Assembly (NCBI RefSeq): GCF_038002225.1 | Contig: NZ_JBBOCA010000001.1 | Location: 1 to 64,000 of the forward strand | Direction of reading: 5' to 3' | DNA length: 64,000 bases | DNA from: Paenibacillus sp. FSL R7-0204 | GTDB lineage: Bacteria > Bacillota > Bacilli > Paenibacillales > Paenibacillaceae | In this document: positions 7,794 through 18,200 of the stretch, in pieces | Position numbering within the stretch: position 1 is the stretch's first letter | Layout: every line of letters begins with the position of its first letter | The notes under the pieces: generated by a model | Told to the model about the DNA's origin: nothing | Database searches by the model: none | Seen by the model: the letters and a program-made list of their open reading frames with translations, nothing else | Translations under genes and position numbers: made by a program

Positions 7794-9119
7794 CTATTGG
7801 ATCATTTGCTGCACAAGCACTTCTCCATAACCGAATTGATTGTCCCGGCCCGGATCACCGAGATCAACAGCTTTTTGTTCCATTAATTTAATAATTTTAT
7901 TTTTTGGGGGATACTGATGATACTTATCATAATAATTTGAAATGAGCAGCCCGGCAGCAGCCGATACCTGAGGAGCAGCCAAACTTGTTCCGTAGGAAAG
8001 AGAAAAGCCTTGTGGTATATTTAATATACTGTCGAGCGGTGAATTCGGCAGCAGTCCGGGAAAACTGGTCAGCATCAGATCTGTTACATCGACCTCTCCC
8101 GTTGTATCAAAGTTGTCACCTAAATAACCGCCGTATGCCACAAAATCGATGTAAGATCCGAAATTGGAATAGGGAGCCAAACGATTGCTCTTCGTTACCG
8201 CACCCACACTAATAACATGTTCAAGCATACTGGGAACATGGATTTCATTATATTCACTATCTGAACTGTTGAGAAAACGATTTCCAGAAGAAGCCACAAT
8301 CATAACTTGATTTTTGTTTGCATAATCTGCGGCACGCTGATAAGCATCTAATAGAATTTGTCCTGCATGATCCATTTGAATGTAACTGCCGGCACTGATA
8401 TTAATAACTTGGTTTCCATCATTAGTGGCCCGTACTATAGCACTCAGCAGATCAAAGCTGTTTCCTCCGTCTGTATTCATAATTTTATAGGGGACAATAC
8501 TAATCTTAGGAGCCAATAGATTTAATATTCCTGCAACCTGAGTGCCATGTCCGCTTTGGTCCTGGATATTGCCGTCCCCATCCACATAGTTCCAACCATT
8601 TACCGAATTGACCATTTCCCCAAATTGCTCATTGGACAAGTCCACACCGCTATCCAGAAGAGCAATACTAACCTCGGGATTCCCCTGTTGTATATTATAA
8701 GTGGCATAGTTATTTGTCTGTATTTCAGCATACCACAGATAAGCATTAAGCTCTTCTATGCCGTCTAAATCCCAATTACTTCTGTTCTGAAACATATTCG
8801 CATCTGAAGATTCTGGAAATTCTTTATACCAGGATAAATCTATAATATTCTCTGCTTTTCTCACACACTTCTCCAATTGTTCAACATCACCCTCCAACCG
8901 CAAAAAGCCGATCTCCTGAATTTTCTTCACTTCAATTTCACTGTTGGCAAGTAACGATTCAATCTTTTTCAACTGCTTCGGCTTCTCCAAGAGTACAAAT
9001 ATTACCTCTGACCTGTCCGCATTCTCATTAACAGCATGGGTCGATGCTATAGGCTGCAGCACAAGGAGTATGAACAGCAAGAGCATAATAATAGCCGTTT
9101 TTTTATTGATCATTCTCAA
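7794..9119 (-). CDS. lanP: Lantibiotic leader-processing subtilisin-like protease LanP
   Basis: Secreted S8 serine protease of 441 residues. It has a signal peptide (hydrophobic stretch about 9-28, then STHA), a pro-region, and the catalytic triad Asp156 (LLDSGVD), His191 (SGHGTQVAG) and Ser379 (YGTSLAAPQ). In the lichenicidin system the homologous protease LicP removes a hexapeptide left on the beta peptide after Gly-Gly cleavage. The beta precursor here carries a matching DVNPE stretch, so the same role is inferred. A TTG start overlaps the lanT stop (TTGA) with AAAGGGG upstream, implying translational coupling; an ATG two codons later is the alternative. Confidence 0.9.
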   Translation of the reverse strand: MRMINKKTAIIMLLLFILLVLQPIASTHAVNENADRSEVIFVLLEKPKQLKKIESLLANSEIEVKKIQEIGFLRLEGDVEQLEKCVRKAENIIDLSWYKEFPESSDANMFQNRSNWDLDGIEELNAYLWYAEIQTNNYATYNIQQGNPEVSIALLDSGVDLSNEQFGEMVNSVNGWNYVDGDGNIQDQSGHGTQVAGILNLLAPKISIVPYKIMNTDGGNSFDLLSAIVRATNDGNQVINISAGSYIQMDHAGQILLDAYQRAADYANKNQVMIVASSGNRFLNSSDSEYNEIHVPSMLEHVISVGAVTKSNRLAPYSNFGSYIDFVAYGGYLGDNFDTTGEVDVTDLMLTSFPGLLPNSPLDSILNIPQGFSLSYGTSLAAPQVSAAAGLLISNYYDKYHQYPPKNKIIKLMEQKAVDLGDPGRDNQFGYGEVLVQQMIQ

Positions 9120-11287
9120 ATGGTTATTCCCCTTTCGTCCGTCAGTGAATACGTATTCTCTTGAAATTTGGCATAAAACTCTCCATAGAATTGACTTGTC
9201 TCCAGCAGTTCATAATGCGTTCCACGAGCCACGGTTCTCCCGTCCTCCATCACTATAATCAGGTCTGAATCCATTATGGTCGTAAGCTTGTGGGCGATGA
9301 CAATCCGTGTACACTTTAGCTTTCTTAGAAAATGATCTATCCGTTTTTCATTCTGATGATCCAACGAGCTAGTAGCTTCGTCCAGTAATATGACAGAAGG
9401 CTTGTTAAGCAGCGCCCTCGCCAGAGCAATCCGCTGCCGCTGTCCTCCAGATATATTCATTCCGAGCTCAGATACCATTGTGTTAAATCCCATAGGCATC
9501 CGGACAATATCCTCATAGATTTCAGCCATCCTTGTGACATTTTCGATCTCTTCCATTGTGACTTCTTCATTGTACAATGAGATATTGTCTTTAATGCTCC
9601 TATTGAACAGGGAAGCATCCTGAGGCACTACTCCAATCTGCTTACGAAGTGCGCTTAAGTTCAATTCACGGATATCTTTCCCGTCAAAGGAAATCGTGCC
9701 GTCCGAAGGCATATATAAACCAAGAATTAGTTTAGCCAAAGTACTTTTTCCAGCACCGGATTTTCCGACAATCGCTATTTTTTGTCCAGAGGTGATATCA
9801 AGATTGATGTCATTTACCACCAGCTCACTGTGCTGACTGTATCGAAATGATACTTTCTCCAAGCGGATATTTCCTTTGAATTCTACAATAACTTCCTTGT
9901 CGTCATCTGTATGTTCAAGCGGCTCCTCCAATACGTCCTGCACACGTTCTAGATAAGCTCCGGTCAGTAACAATGCATTAACTGTCTGCACAATAGAACC
10001 GCTCATACTAAAGAAATTGTTAGAGAGCGAATAGAATGCTATCAGCTCACCTAACGAAAGCTGGTTATCGAATAATTGCATGGCCCCGATCCATAGCACA
10101 ACCAGAGGGGACATCATTTGCAGCGTGCCGGATATGGAGGAGATTATATTCACAAATCCTTCTTTATTCTTATAAGCATTAATTAGCTGATCAAGGAAAG
10201 AGGCCCAGCGGTTATATGTTTCCTTCTCAATGCCTGCTGTTTTGATTCCAAAGATGCCATATAGAAATTCAGTCTGATAACTCTGAAGTTGAGAGGTCTT
10301 CAGAATTTCGTCCTGGTTGACCTCTTTTAGGCGGCGTTTGGTAAGAATCAATACCAATACATTTAACAACGATAATCCGACTACCAGAACAGTAAGAAGA
10401 GGAGACTTATTCAACATGTAAATTGTAATAAAAGTAATCGCGCTGAAATCCAGCATTCCAAGCACAATCCGAGAAGATAACATCTCTCTGATCACCCGGA
10501 GACTGCTGGCCCGAAATAGTAAATCACCGAACGATCTTAATTGAAAGAACTGATAGGGAAGCCGCAAAATATGAGAAAAGAAATGCTGCATCATTCTTCT
10601 ATCAAGCACATTATTTAGGACTATAATAAATTTCCCCCGAAAAAGCTGAACTCCCCCCTGCACTATCGTCAGTAAGATGACACCCAGCATAAAAACAGAC
10701 AACAATTGAAAATTATTGGCCGTAATAATGTTATCAATGAGATACTGAACTAAAATGGGCATACCCAGAGTTCCTAGCTGATAGATCACAGCCATTACGA
10801 TGACAAGCGCCACTTTTTTAGGGATCTCCAACAAGTATTTGATGAACTTTCCCCATACTGAACCTTTTTTTTGCGGGACGACTGCTTCTGTTGGTAGCAT
10901 TTCTAATACAATGGAATTGAAGCTTTTTTGAAATTGCTCGTGGGATATAGTACGCCGGCCTATAGCCGGGTCTATGATCCTTACAGTGTTTTTACTTATC
11001 TTATCAACAACTACATAATGGTTCTCTTCCCAATGAACAATTACCGGCAATTGCAGTTTAACGAGTTGGCTCATTTCCACCCGGAATACTTTTGCCTCAA
11101 ATCCTAGTCTAACGGCCATATTCCGCATCGTATACATTGTAATTCCATCACGGCCTATACCTGCCATATCCCTCAATTCTCTTAATGTCTTATGCACATT
11201 GTACTTTCCTGCGACCATAGAAATACAACATGCTCCGCATTCCGTCTGCAGCATTTGCTCAACAAATGGTGTCCTCTTTATGAACAT
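9116..11287 (-). CDS. lanT: Lantibiotic peptidase/ABC exporter LanT
   Basis: Bifunctional C39 peptidase and ABC transporter of 723 residues that cuts leaders after a double-Gly motif and exports the peptide. The peptidase domain (1 to about 135) has catalytic Cys17 (QTECGACC), a His in ENHYVVVD and an Asp in IIDPAIG. A six-helix membrane domain follows at about 150-440. The ATPase has Walker A GKSGAGKST, signature ISGGQRQR and Walker B VILLDEATSSLD. Its start overlaps the end of lanM2 by 10 bp. Both precursors end their leaders in GG, so it probably serves both. Confidence 0.96.
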   Translation of the reverse strand: MFIKRTPFVEQMLQTECGACCISMVAGKYNVHKTLRELRDMAGIGRDGITMYTMRNMAVRLGFEAKVFRVEMSQLVKLQLPVIVHWEENHYVVVDKISKNTVRIIDPAIGRRTISHEQFQKSFNSIVLEMLPTEAVVPQKKGSVWGKFIKYLLEIPKKVALVIVMAVIYQLGTLGMPILVQYLIDNIITANNFQLLSVFMLGVILLTIVQGGVQLFRGKFIIVLNNVLDRRMMQHFFSHILRLPYQFFQLRSFGDLLFRASSLRVIREMLSSRIVLGMLDFSAITFITIYMLNKSPLLTVLVVGLSLLNVLVLILTKRRLKEVNQDEILKTSQLQSYQTEFLYGIFGIKTAGIEKETYNRWASFLDQLINAYKNKEGFVNIISSISGTLQMMSPLVVLWIGAMQLFDNQLSLGELIAFYSLSNNFFSMSGSIVQTVNALLLTGAYLERVQDVLEEPLEHTDDDKEVIVEFKGNIRLEKVSFRYSQHSELVVNDINLDITSGQKIAIVGKSGAGKSTLAKLILGLYMPSDGTISFDGKDIRELNLSALRKQIGVVPQDASLFNRSIKDNISLYNEEVTMEEIENVTRMAEIYEDIVRMPMGFNTMVSELGMNISGGQRQRIALARALLNKPSVILLDEATSSLDHQNEKRIDHFLRKLKCTRIVIAHKLTTIMDSDLIIVMEDGRTVARGTHYELLETSQFYGEFYAKFQENTYSLTDERGITI

Positions 11288-14200
11288 ACAGCTACCCGAT
11301 GGTGCGGAATGTCCAACGAAAGAATGGATGGAATAACGGGATCAATAAACCGGAGCAAGCCTAAGGCAATTCCACTAAGTCCGGTAAATAAACCAAGCGA
11401 TTCGATATCAGGGTGCATTCCGGTCATCCAATGTTGTTCAGGAATCCGGTTAACCCGTATCTGTTCCACCCGATTGAACGGTTGCAATCCGGGAACCAGA
11501 CAGTGAACATCCATCATTACATTGCGGTTACCTAAATCACCATGACACATCGAGTGTCCGATCGCTTCCTCTTTTTCTTCTGAAAGATCTTTTAATAAAC
11601 GTTCAATCATTAAAACCTCTGGTGGCACGTTAGGCAACAAAGCCCCGATATGAGCCCGGGCCAACAGAATGCCGTATGAGCCATGACACCAGTAATCGGA
11701 GGATAACTCGTGTTTGCTATGCCGCAGGTCCAGCCATTTCCGGCTATCTTCCACATAGAACTGATTCTCGATGCGCAGTAATTCAATGATTACACGCTCA
11801 ATTTCAGGTATCGGAAGCACACTCTGGACATGCGCTAGAGAAAAGGCAAGCCCGCTAAGGCCATGTGCAAATCCAGCAGACCTTAGGCAGCTATCCTGAA
11901 GGACGGAATTGTCAAGCTCAACCAAAAACTGATCTGTTAAGCTCTGCAACGCCAACCGAACTTTTTCACTTGGATAAACACGATAAAGATTAGTTAACAC
12001 TTTCAGCAGACCCGCGTGACCTCTAATGATATCAATATCCTTTTCCGACGGAAGAAGCTTCTCGATGTAGGGCAACAAATCTACCGCTCTTTTAAACAAT
12101 GTCGTGTCATCCCACAAACAACCCAAGTAGGAATACACATATATGAAAGCACCAATACCAAAAAAAGCAGAGGTAGAGTCCATATTGGCCATCCAGAATT
12201 TTTCCTCATTTATGATCTCATTCAAGATGGATCTTCCGGCTTCCTCATACTTCTCCGATTTCAAGGTGCTTCCCAACTGGGCATAACAGATTGCCAGACC
12301 TCCTAATCCGTCGTATACCCCCGGTGGAAGAGGTGATAAATAGATATCATCTTCATCCCCGACACTGGTACTAATCCAGAACGGACCTCTCCCTTTGGTA
12401 TCATACAGAGCAGTTGACAATATCCGGTCAGCTATAGCAACAACCTCTTCTCTTACTGATACGGAAGAGGGAGACTGTGTGGAAAGATCAGGTTTACCTT
12501 TCCATACATTATCAATGAGTGTGGCTATTGAAAGAGAGATGTATCTCTCTTGCTTTAGACGATCTGCTTGGCTGAAGGAACGAATGCGGTCCTTGGTCAG
12601 GGAAAGGCTGGTCTCTTTGTAAAAGTCATCAAACGCTTCCCCTGCTCCATTATACAAGTGCTTACTGCCAACACGGAAAGTAAAGTAAGGAACATCATGG
12701 TTGATTAAATCATCTATTTCAGAACGTACGAAGATATGCGCACGGTCGGACCATTCGGTAATAGACCACATGTAGTCAAATAGACTCTCCCGGTCGATTC
12801 CCCTTTGCAAATACTTAGGGTGAATACTGGATTCCAGGAATTTACCATACACATGAGTAGGCCTGAAGACATGCCGCACCTCATCGTTCTCAAAGAGGTC
12901 TAACAAAGACTCGAATTCCTTCTTATGAGTTGCAATCAAACCATACGTTTCACGAAATCCTTCGAGCAGGTCTTCTTTATAGTTGAAAATTTCAATTTCT
13001 TGTCCATTGATGCCCGGAACATTAAGCTTACTCTGTGTTAAGATTTCGGCTTCGGCAAACAACATCACATCTGTGCCAAAATTGTCTATAGAATATCCCT
13101 TATTCCTCTTGGACAGCTGCCCACCCTTTCCAGCAATTCCGCTTAGATCGTAGTCAAGTACCTGATCATGCTTGAATTTAACAGGCAACATCATAGAGGA
13201 CAACACTGAATTCTTCAGCTCCAGCGCGGTCACATGAAGTTCTTTATGATCCTGGTATAAATCAATTGTATTGTCGAACAAAGTCTCCAAATCAATAAGG
13301 ACCGGATATTCACCCGATGCAATTAAATTCTCATTATGGAAATCAACAGAGCGAAAAGCATACAGCAGAGCCACATTTATACCTTGTCTGTAAAAAAAAC
13401 GCTTTATCTGTTCTTCTTCCGTACAATCGCTATATGGAATAAACTCCTGCCACCCATAGTGTTCACGGTCAAGCACCTTAGCTGTACGTAAAGGATATTT
13501 CACACCATTGTCATTCAGCCAGGCTACAACTTCAGCAAAATGAACGTCAACCGCAAGCGAACGTGGCTTATACACCAATTTGCCGGCAGAGGTCTCAACG
13601 ATTTCTACACTATGTCCTTTCTTGTGAGAATCACCCAAATCGCCCTGGAGACTGAGCAATCGTGGATGATGCATTCCAAACTCAGCTTTAATAGATACAT
13701 AATCTTGTAAATAACGACTTGCAAGCGTTTTGTGAATCTCTATCAACTGGAGAAGACGTTCACAAATAATTCGCCCCAATACCGGATATATTTCAAAAAT
13801 TTCGGCATAATATTTGGAATCACCCAGACATTGCTCAACATAATAAACATATCGTTCCTCTCCGGTATTCCCTTCCAGTATTCCCCCTAACCTTGCTATA
13901 TTCAGTTCCGCAATAAGCATCTTGGTTGACAGCTTATCTATGTCGCTATGAATAATGGCAATTACGCTTTCGATGTATTGATGGACATCCACCATATCCT
14001 CCAATTGAGGATGATTCTGTGCCAAAGCTTTAAAAAATACCTCCAAAGAATGTTGGATGAACAGTACAAATGGAGTGAAATATGTAATAAAGGACTTATG
14101 AGGCAGCTCATATTTGATATCGGATACTGATTTAGGATTGTAAGCTAGAATCTCCTGAAGAGTCAGCACCCATTCCGGAGAATGCTGATCTGATAGTTCC

Positions 14201-14391
14201 GGATAGTTCCGGATAGCAAGCTCATAGTTTTGTTTAGTCAGTTGGAGTGAATATAGTTTATTATTCAAAGCCTTTTCAGAAATATCGTACGCAATACCCT
14301 CTCCCTCGGTATGAGCCATATTCGTTGAAAACGGCACTAATTCATGCAAATAGGCGCTTTGTTTAAACGCGGGTGTGAACTCTGTCATCAT
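11278..14391 (-). CDS. lanM2: Class II lanthipeptide synthetase LanM2 (for the beta peptide)
   Basis: Bifunctional dehydratase and cyclase of about 1037 residues that makes Dha/Dhb and lanthionine rings. The N-terminal dehydratase has kinase-like motifs (LGDSHKKGHSVEIVE, KLVYKPRSLAVD, FHNENLIASG, VLIDLETLF). The C-terminal LanC-like cyclase has zinc ligands Cys902 (WCHGSYG), Cys949 and His950 (MCHGDLG). The start is one of several close ATGs; 14391 or 14388 fits AAGGG best. It lies downstream of the beta precursor and a hairpin, so by position and by analogy with lichenicidin it modifies the beta peptide. Confidence 0.95.
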   Translation of the reverse strand: MMTEFTPAFKQSAYLHELVPFSTNMAHTEGEGIAYDISEKALNNKLYSLQLTKQNYELAIRNYPELSDQHSPEWVLTLQEILAYNPKSVSDIKYELPHKSFITYFTPFVLFIQHSLEVFFKALAQNHPQLEDMVDVHQYIESVIAIIHSDIDKLSTKMLIAELNIARLGGILEGNTGEERYVYYVEQCLGDSKYYAEIFEIYPVLGRIICERLLQLIEIHKTLASRYLQDYVSIKAEFGMHHPRLLSLQGDLGDSHKKGHSVEIVETSAGKLVYKPRSLAVDVHFAEVVAWLNDNGVKYPLRTAKVLDREHYGWQEFIPYSDCTEEEQIKRFFYRQGINVALLYAFRSVDFHNENLIASGEYPVLIDLETLFDNTIDLYQDHKELHVTALELKNSVLSSMMLPVKFKHDQVLDYDLSGIAGKGGQLSKRNKGYSIDNFGTDVMLFAEAEILTQSKLNVPGINGQEIEIFNYKEDLLEGFRETYGLIATHKKEFESLLDLFENDEVRHVFRPTHVYGKFLESSIHPKYLQRGIDRESLFDYMWSITEWSDRAHIFVRSEIDDLINHDVPYFTFRVGSKHLYNGAGEAFDDFYKETSLSLTKDRIRSFSQADRLKQERYISLSIATLIDNVWKGKPDLSTQSPSSVSVREEVVAIADRILSTALYDTKGRGPFWISTSVGDEDDIYLSPLPPGVYDGLGGLAICYAQLGSTLKSEKYEEAGRSILNEIINEEKFWMANMDSTSAFFGIGAFIYVYSYLGCLWDDTTLFKRAVDLLPYIEKLLPSEKDIDIIRGHAGLLKVLTNLYRVYPSEKVRLALQSLTDQFLVELDNSVLQDSCLRSAGFAHGLSGLAFSLAHVQSVLPIPEIERVIIELLRIENQFYVEDSRKWLDLRHSKHELSSDYWCHGSYGILLARAHIGALLPNVPPEVLMIERLLKDLSEEKEEAIGHSMCHGDLGNRNVMMDVHCLVPGLQPFNRVEQIRVNRIPEQHWMTGMHPDIESLGLFTGLSGIALGLLRFIDPVIPSILSLDIPHHRVAVCS

Positions 14392-14423
14392 TATCATCCC
14401 TTACCCTCGAATTAAATAGAAGA

Positions 14424-14450
14424 CTGCCACAAAGACAAGCTTCACGGCAG
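14424..14450 (-). terminator. Attenuator-like hairpin between lanA2 and lanM2
   Basis: On the minus strand, CTGCCGTGAAG and CTTTGTGGCAG form an 11-bp stem (three G-U pairs) with a CTTGT loop, followed by TCTTCTATTT. The T run is weak, so partial read-through into lanM2 or an mRNA-stabilising role is likely. Confidence 0.55.
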
Positions 14451-14531
14451 CCGCGGTGCAAAATCCATAAGCATCGTACGCCCCTAAGTCTTACACTAAA
14501 AGGATAGTTAAAGAAATTATTTTAATTCCAA

Positions 14532-14744
14532 TTAGCAGCGGCTAGTACATTTAGTAGTTGGGCAAAGGCTTGCCGAAACCGTAACTCCCGCCGTAATGCA
14601 TGTCCAGGAAGAGGGGGTAAGCGGAGTTGTCTCCGGATTCACATCGCCCGTTCCCCCGGTCAGCATTTTCAATTCCTCTTCATTGATTACTCCTACCAAA
14701 TCACTAGATTTCAAAAAATCATTGCGAACTTGTGAATTATTCAT
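14532..14744 (-). CDS. lanA2: Lantibiotic precursor, beta peptide (lichenicidin-beta type)
   Basis: A 70-residue precursor: an acidic leader with INEEELKML ending in TGG, then a TGDVNPE stretch, then a 32-residue core starting TTPLTPSSWTCITAGV and ending in CPTTKCTSRC. Four Cys and many Ser/Thr fit a four-ring beta peptide. From memory the core differs from the lichenicidin beta core at only two positions near the N terminus (A to L, T to P). LanT should cut after GG and LanP before TTP. The ATG at 14744 is preferred, since the upstream ATG (14756) abuts the AAAGG site. It is divergent from lanA1. Confidence 0.93.
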   Translation of the reverse strand: MNNSQVRNDFLKSSDLVGVINEEELKMLTGGTGDVNPETTPLTPSSWTCITAGVTVSASLCPTTKCTSRC

Positions 14745-14798
14745 GAAATATATCATCCTTTCAAATTTTATTTCTAGAATAATATGTAAGATTAGGGG

Positions 14799-14828
14799 TT
14801 GACTATCCTTTATGAAGTAAAATATACT
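14799..14828 (+). promoter_or_regulatory. Promoter of the alpha precursor gene
   Basis: -35 TTGACT (14799-14804) and -10 TATACT (14823-14828) have an 18-bp spacer. A 12-bp palindrome TTGGAATTCCAA (14833-14844) lies at the expected start site and may be an operator. The minus-strand promoter for lanA2 is less clear; TATTAT about 45 bp before its start is one candidate. Confidence 0.65.
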
Positions 14829-14887
14829 ATATTTGGAATTCCAAGTCTACCAATTTTTTAAAAAAAATGTAAAAGGGAGATGTCGTT

Positions 14888-15133
14888 ATGAATTTCAACA
14901 ATGAAATGGTGTCTGCATGGAAAAATCCAATGGCCAGAAAAAATGTTAGTGCTGTTCTTCACCCCTCCGGTGATGTATTAGCAGAGTTGAAGGAAGAGGA
15001 TCTTCAGAATATTGCCGGAGGATGGAACACTAATACCCTGACTACAAGTACTAGCATCCTTGTCAGTATGACGCTTGGCAACAACGGCTGGGTTTGTACA
15101 GCCACCAAAGAATGTATGCCTAGCTGTAATTAA
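14888..15133 (+). CDS. lanA1: Lantibiotic precursor, alpha peptide (lichenicidin-alpha/mersacidin type)
   Basis: An 81-residue precursor. The leader (1-45) ends DLQNIAGG. The 36-residue core starts WNTNTLTTSTS and ends GWVCTATKECMPSCN. It keeps the CTxTxEC lipid II-binding motif of the mersacidin and two-peptide alpha group, and the CMPSCN end of lichenicidin and haloduracin alpha. It has only three Cys (core positions 25, 31, 35). Compared with the lichenicidin alpha core as I recall it, the first-ring Cys is Ser here (core position 9, codon AGT). AAAAGGGAGA precedes the ATG. A terminator-like hairpin follows, then lanM1. Confidence 0.93.
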   Translation: MNFNNEMVSAWKNPMARKNVSAVLHPSGDVLAELKEEDLQNIAGGWNTNTLTTSTSILVSMTLGNNGWVCTATKECMPSCN

Positions 15134-15151
15134 ACTAATCAAGAATAAGCT

Positions 15152-15179
15152 GCGGACGGTTTTTTAGAATGCCGTCCGC
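15152..15179 (+). terminator. Attenuator-like hairpin between lanA1 and lanM1
   Basis: GCGGACGG and CCGTCCGC form a perfect 8-bp stem around a 12-nt loop, followed by TTCTTG. Partial termination here would give more alpha-precursor mRNA than lanM1 mRNA. It mirrors the hairpin at 14424-14450. Confidence 0.65.
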
Positions 15180-15248
15180 TTCTTGTCATTCTTGAAGAAA
15201 TGCCTTACTCGTCTTCATTTCAAATACCTTACTAGGTGTGTGCCAACT

Positions 15249-18200
15249 ATGAATAATAAATATTTTACTTATAGTGAAAGAGAACCAATAGCAGATACAG
15301 ACAGCTGTCTAGCAGTCAAAGAGAAGACCGCCTATTGGCGGTCATTGTTTAACGACGATGATGCGTGGCTTAACAAATCTGTTTCTATTTTTACAGGTGA
15401 TAGCGTAGAAGCACTCGCCCATTCTTCACTTGCTGTGTTGATTGAGGGGAATTCCGGTGATTTGCATCCATTTGAGCATTGGATGGCGATTGAGAAAAGC
15501 TTCTTTTCTACTTTTCAATCAGAATTAATGGATGTTTCGCCTTCCGACACTCTTATCTTCGATGCCTTACTAACACGCTTCGCTTATGTAGCCGATAAAG
15601 AATTCGCTTCACAAAAGGTATACTTACCTGCCTCAATCAAAGAAAAAACCTTGTACCATTTAAAAGAAACCCTGCTCGGTATAGCCTATCAAACCCTTAT
15701 TCTTGAATTGAATGTATTACGGGTTCAAGAACAATTAGCCGGCGATACCCCCGAAGAAAGATATGCAAACTTCAATAACCTTTTCCTGAATGATGTTTCC
15801 TATATCCGTTCATTATTTGAAGAATATCCCGTCTTACTACGGCTCTTATGTACAAAAACAGCTTATTGGATCGAAAATGTTGCCCAACTCTTGCAGCGCC
15901 TTAAGCAGGACATTGAACAAATCAAAGATCTTTTCAACATTCTGGGGGAAATTATTGATCTTGATCTTGGACTCGGTGACTCTCATGACAAAGGAAAAAT
16001 GGTGGCTATCCTTCGATTTGATAACAACAAAAAAATTGTATACAAGCCTAGAAGCCATGAAGTGGATATTAAGTTCCAAAACATCCTTAGCTGGATTAAT
16101 TCCCGGCAGCCGCCAAGACAATTGGCCACTTACACTATACTGAACCGTGAAACCTATGGATGGTCAGAGTTCGTCAAGTACCAGGAATGTGACTCACTTG
16201 AACAACTAAATGACTATTACATACGTTTGGGTCAACTGCTGGCCGTATTATACAGTATTGATGCCGTTGATTTTCACCATGAGAATATTATTGCCTGTAA
16301 GGATCATCCGATTCTGATAGACTTGGAGTCCCTGTTTCACCAGACTAAGTATATTGAGGTCTCGCTGGATACAGCCCTTGCCAAAGCACGCCACATACTG
16401 ACACGATCAGTGAATTCCACCGGGCTTCTCCCCTTCAACTCCTATTATGAGAAAAAAGACAGCAACAGAGTGTTAGACTTAAGCGGACTTAGCGGAAAGG
16501 AAGCTCAGGAAGCTCCATTCAAAGCCTATCAGATTAAGCAATCTTTTCGTGATGACATGCACTTAGCCAAAGATTCCTTTGATATACAAGGGGCGCAGAA
16601 TGTCCCGAAAATACAGGGTAATCCTGTTGAAATTGTTGATTATCTGGATTCCATTATGGATGGCTTCAAGCAGGTATATCAGCTAATTGATAGCAACAAA
16701 GCATCTTACCTTTCGCTTCTGACTATGTTCGAGGGCTGCCCTGTTAGAACAATCATTCGGCCAACCGCTGTCTACGCCCAACTGCTGAATCGAAGTTACC
16801 ATCCAGATTTCCTTAGAGATGCCATTGACCGGGAAGTCTTTATGAGCAGATTGGAGAAAGCTAACGATGATCACATCACGAACCGCGATGTCGTGAAGAA
16901 CGAATTGTCTGACCTTTTGGATGGAGATATTCCATACTTTCTATCCGCTCCCTCCCACACCTACTTAGAACTGACCAATCAAATAAGGATCAATAATTAT
17001 TTTGAAAAACCGGCTCTGGCAAGAGTCCATGATAAAATCCATTCTTTATCGAACACTGATCTAGGCGAACAGTTGCATGTTATACGCATGTCTATCCTTG
17101 CCTCTTTTAACGCAAAGCATCACATTGATTCGCTGGTTCTCAGCAAAGAGACCGGGTCATACACAGTCCAAGAAGCAGACCCTGAAAGCATCCTTAGTTG
17201 TTCCAAAAGAGTAGGGCAGTATGTCCTGGAGCAATCTATCACTATCGAAGGCGGTAAGGATGTCAGCTGGATCAGTACAATGATCAAAGGCATTGATGAA
17301 ATATCCTGGACAATATCACCTGTTAACTTGGATTTTTACAATGGTGTAGCCGGCATTGGCTTTTATCTTAGCTATCTCGGAAACCTGATTCCTGAAGATA
17401 ACAGATTTGAAGACTTTACAGCACGATGCGTGAATACCGTTACTGATGCACTACACGAGTTGCGAAATCAAAATATTGATTGGACATCCTATTTTGAAGT
17501 AGGCGGATTCACCGGAATTACAAGCTATCTCTATTTCCTTCAACATGCATCAGTGAACCAACAGCGCCCGGAATGGTTCCAGACAGCATTGGAATTTCTC
17601 CCGCTTATCAAGAAAGCGATAGCAGAAGATAACCAATATGATGTTACCGGGGGAACTGCCGGTGCCTTACTGGTACTACTCTCCCTATACGAACAGCAAC
17701 AGGAACAGGAAATTCTTGAGCTTGCTGAACAATGTGTTCGGCATTTGCAGCGCAACGCAACTGTGATGTCCACTGGCCTGGCCTGGCGTGATCCCTATCA
17801 CCAGAAGTTCTATACCGGATTTGCCCATGGGTCTTCCGGCATTTTGGCTGCGCTAGCCAAGTTCAACAGACTCATGGAAGACCGTTCAGTTCAACGTACA
17901 ATTGGGGATGGCTTGCAGTTTGAGCGTAGCATGTATGTCCCAAATGAGAAGAACTGGAAATCAATTGGCCGGGATCAGCTTTCTGTTGCCTGGTGTCATG
18001 GCGCTCCCGGTATACTGCTGTCCCGTTACATTCTGCGTGAATGCGGGTATCACGACGCGATCCTCCAATCCGAAATTGAAGCGGGAATTGACACTACGCT
18101 CAGGTTGGGTATAGATAATAACCGTTCTTTCTGCCACGGAGACTTTGGACAACTTGAGATTCTAAATAACTTCTCCAAAGAGAACCCTGCGGTTAAAGCA

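Noticed and set aside
15183..15248. Upstream TTG extension of lanM1
   Set aside because: The TTG lies right after the lanA1 hairpin with no ribosome site, and the added residues do not resemble LanM N termini.
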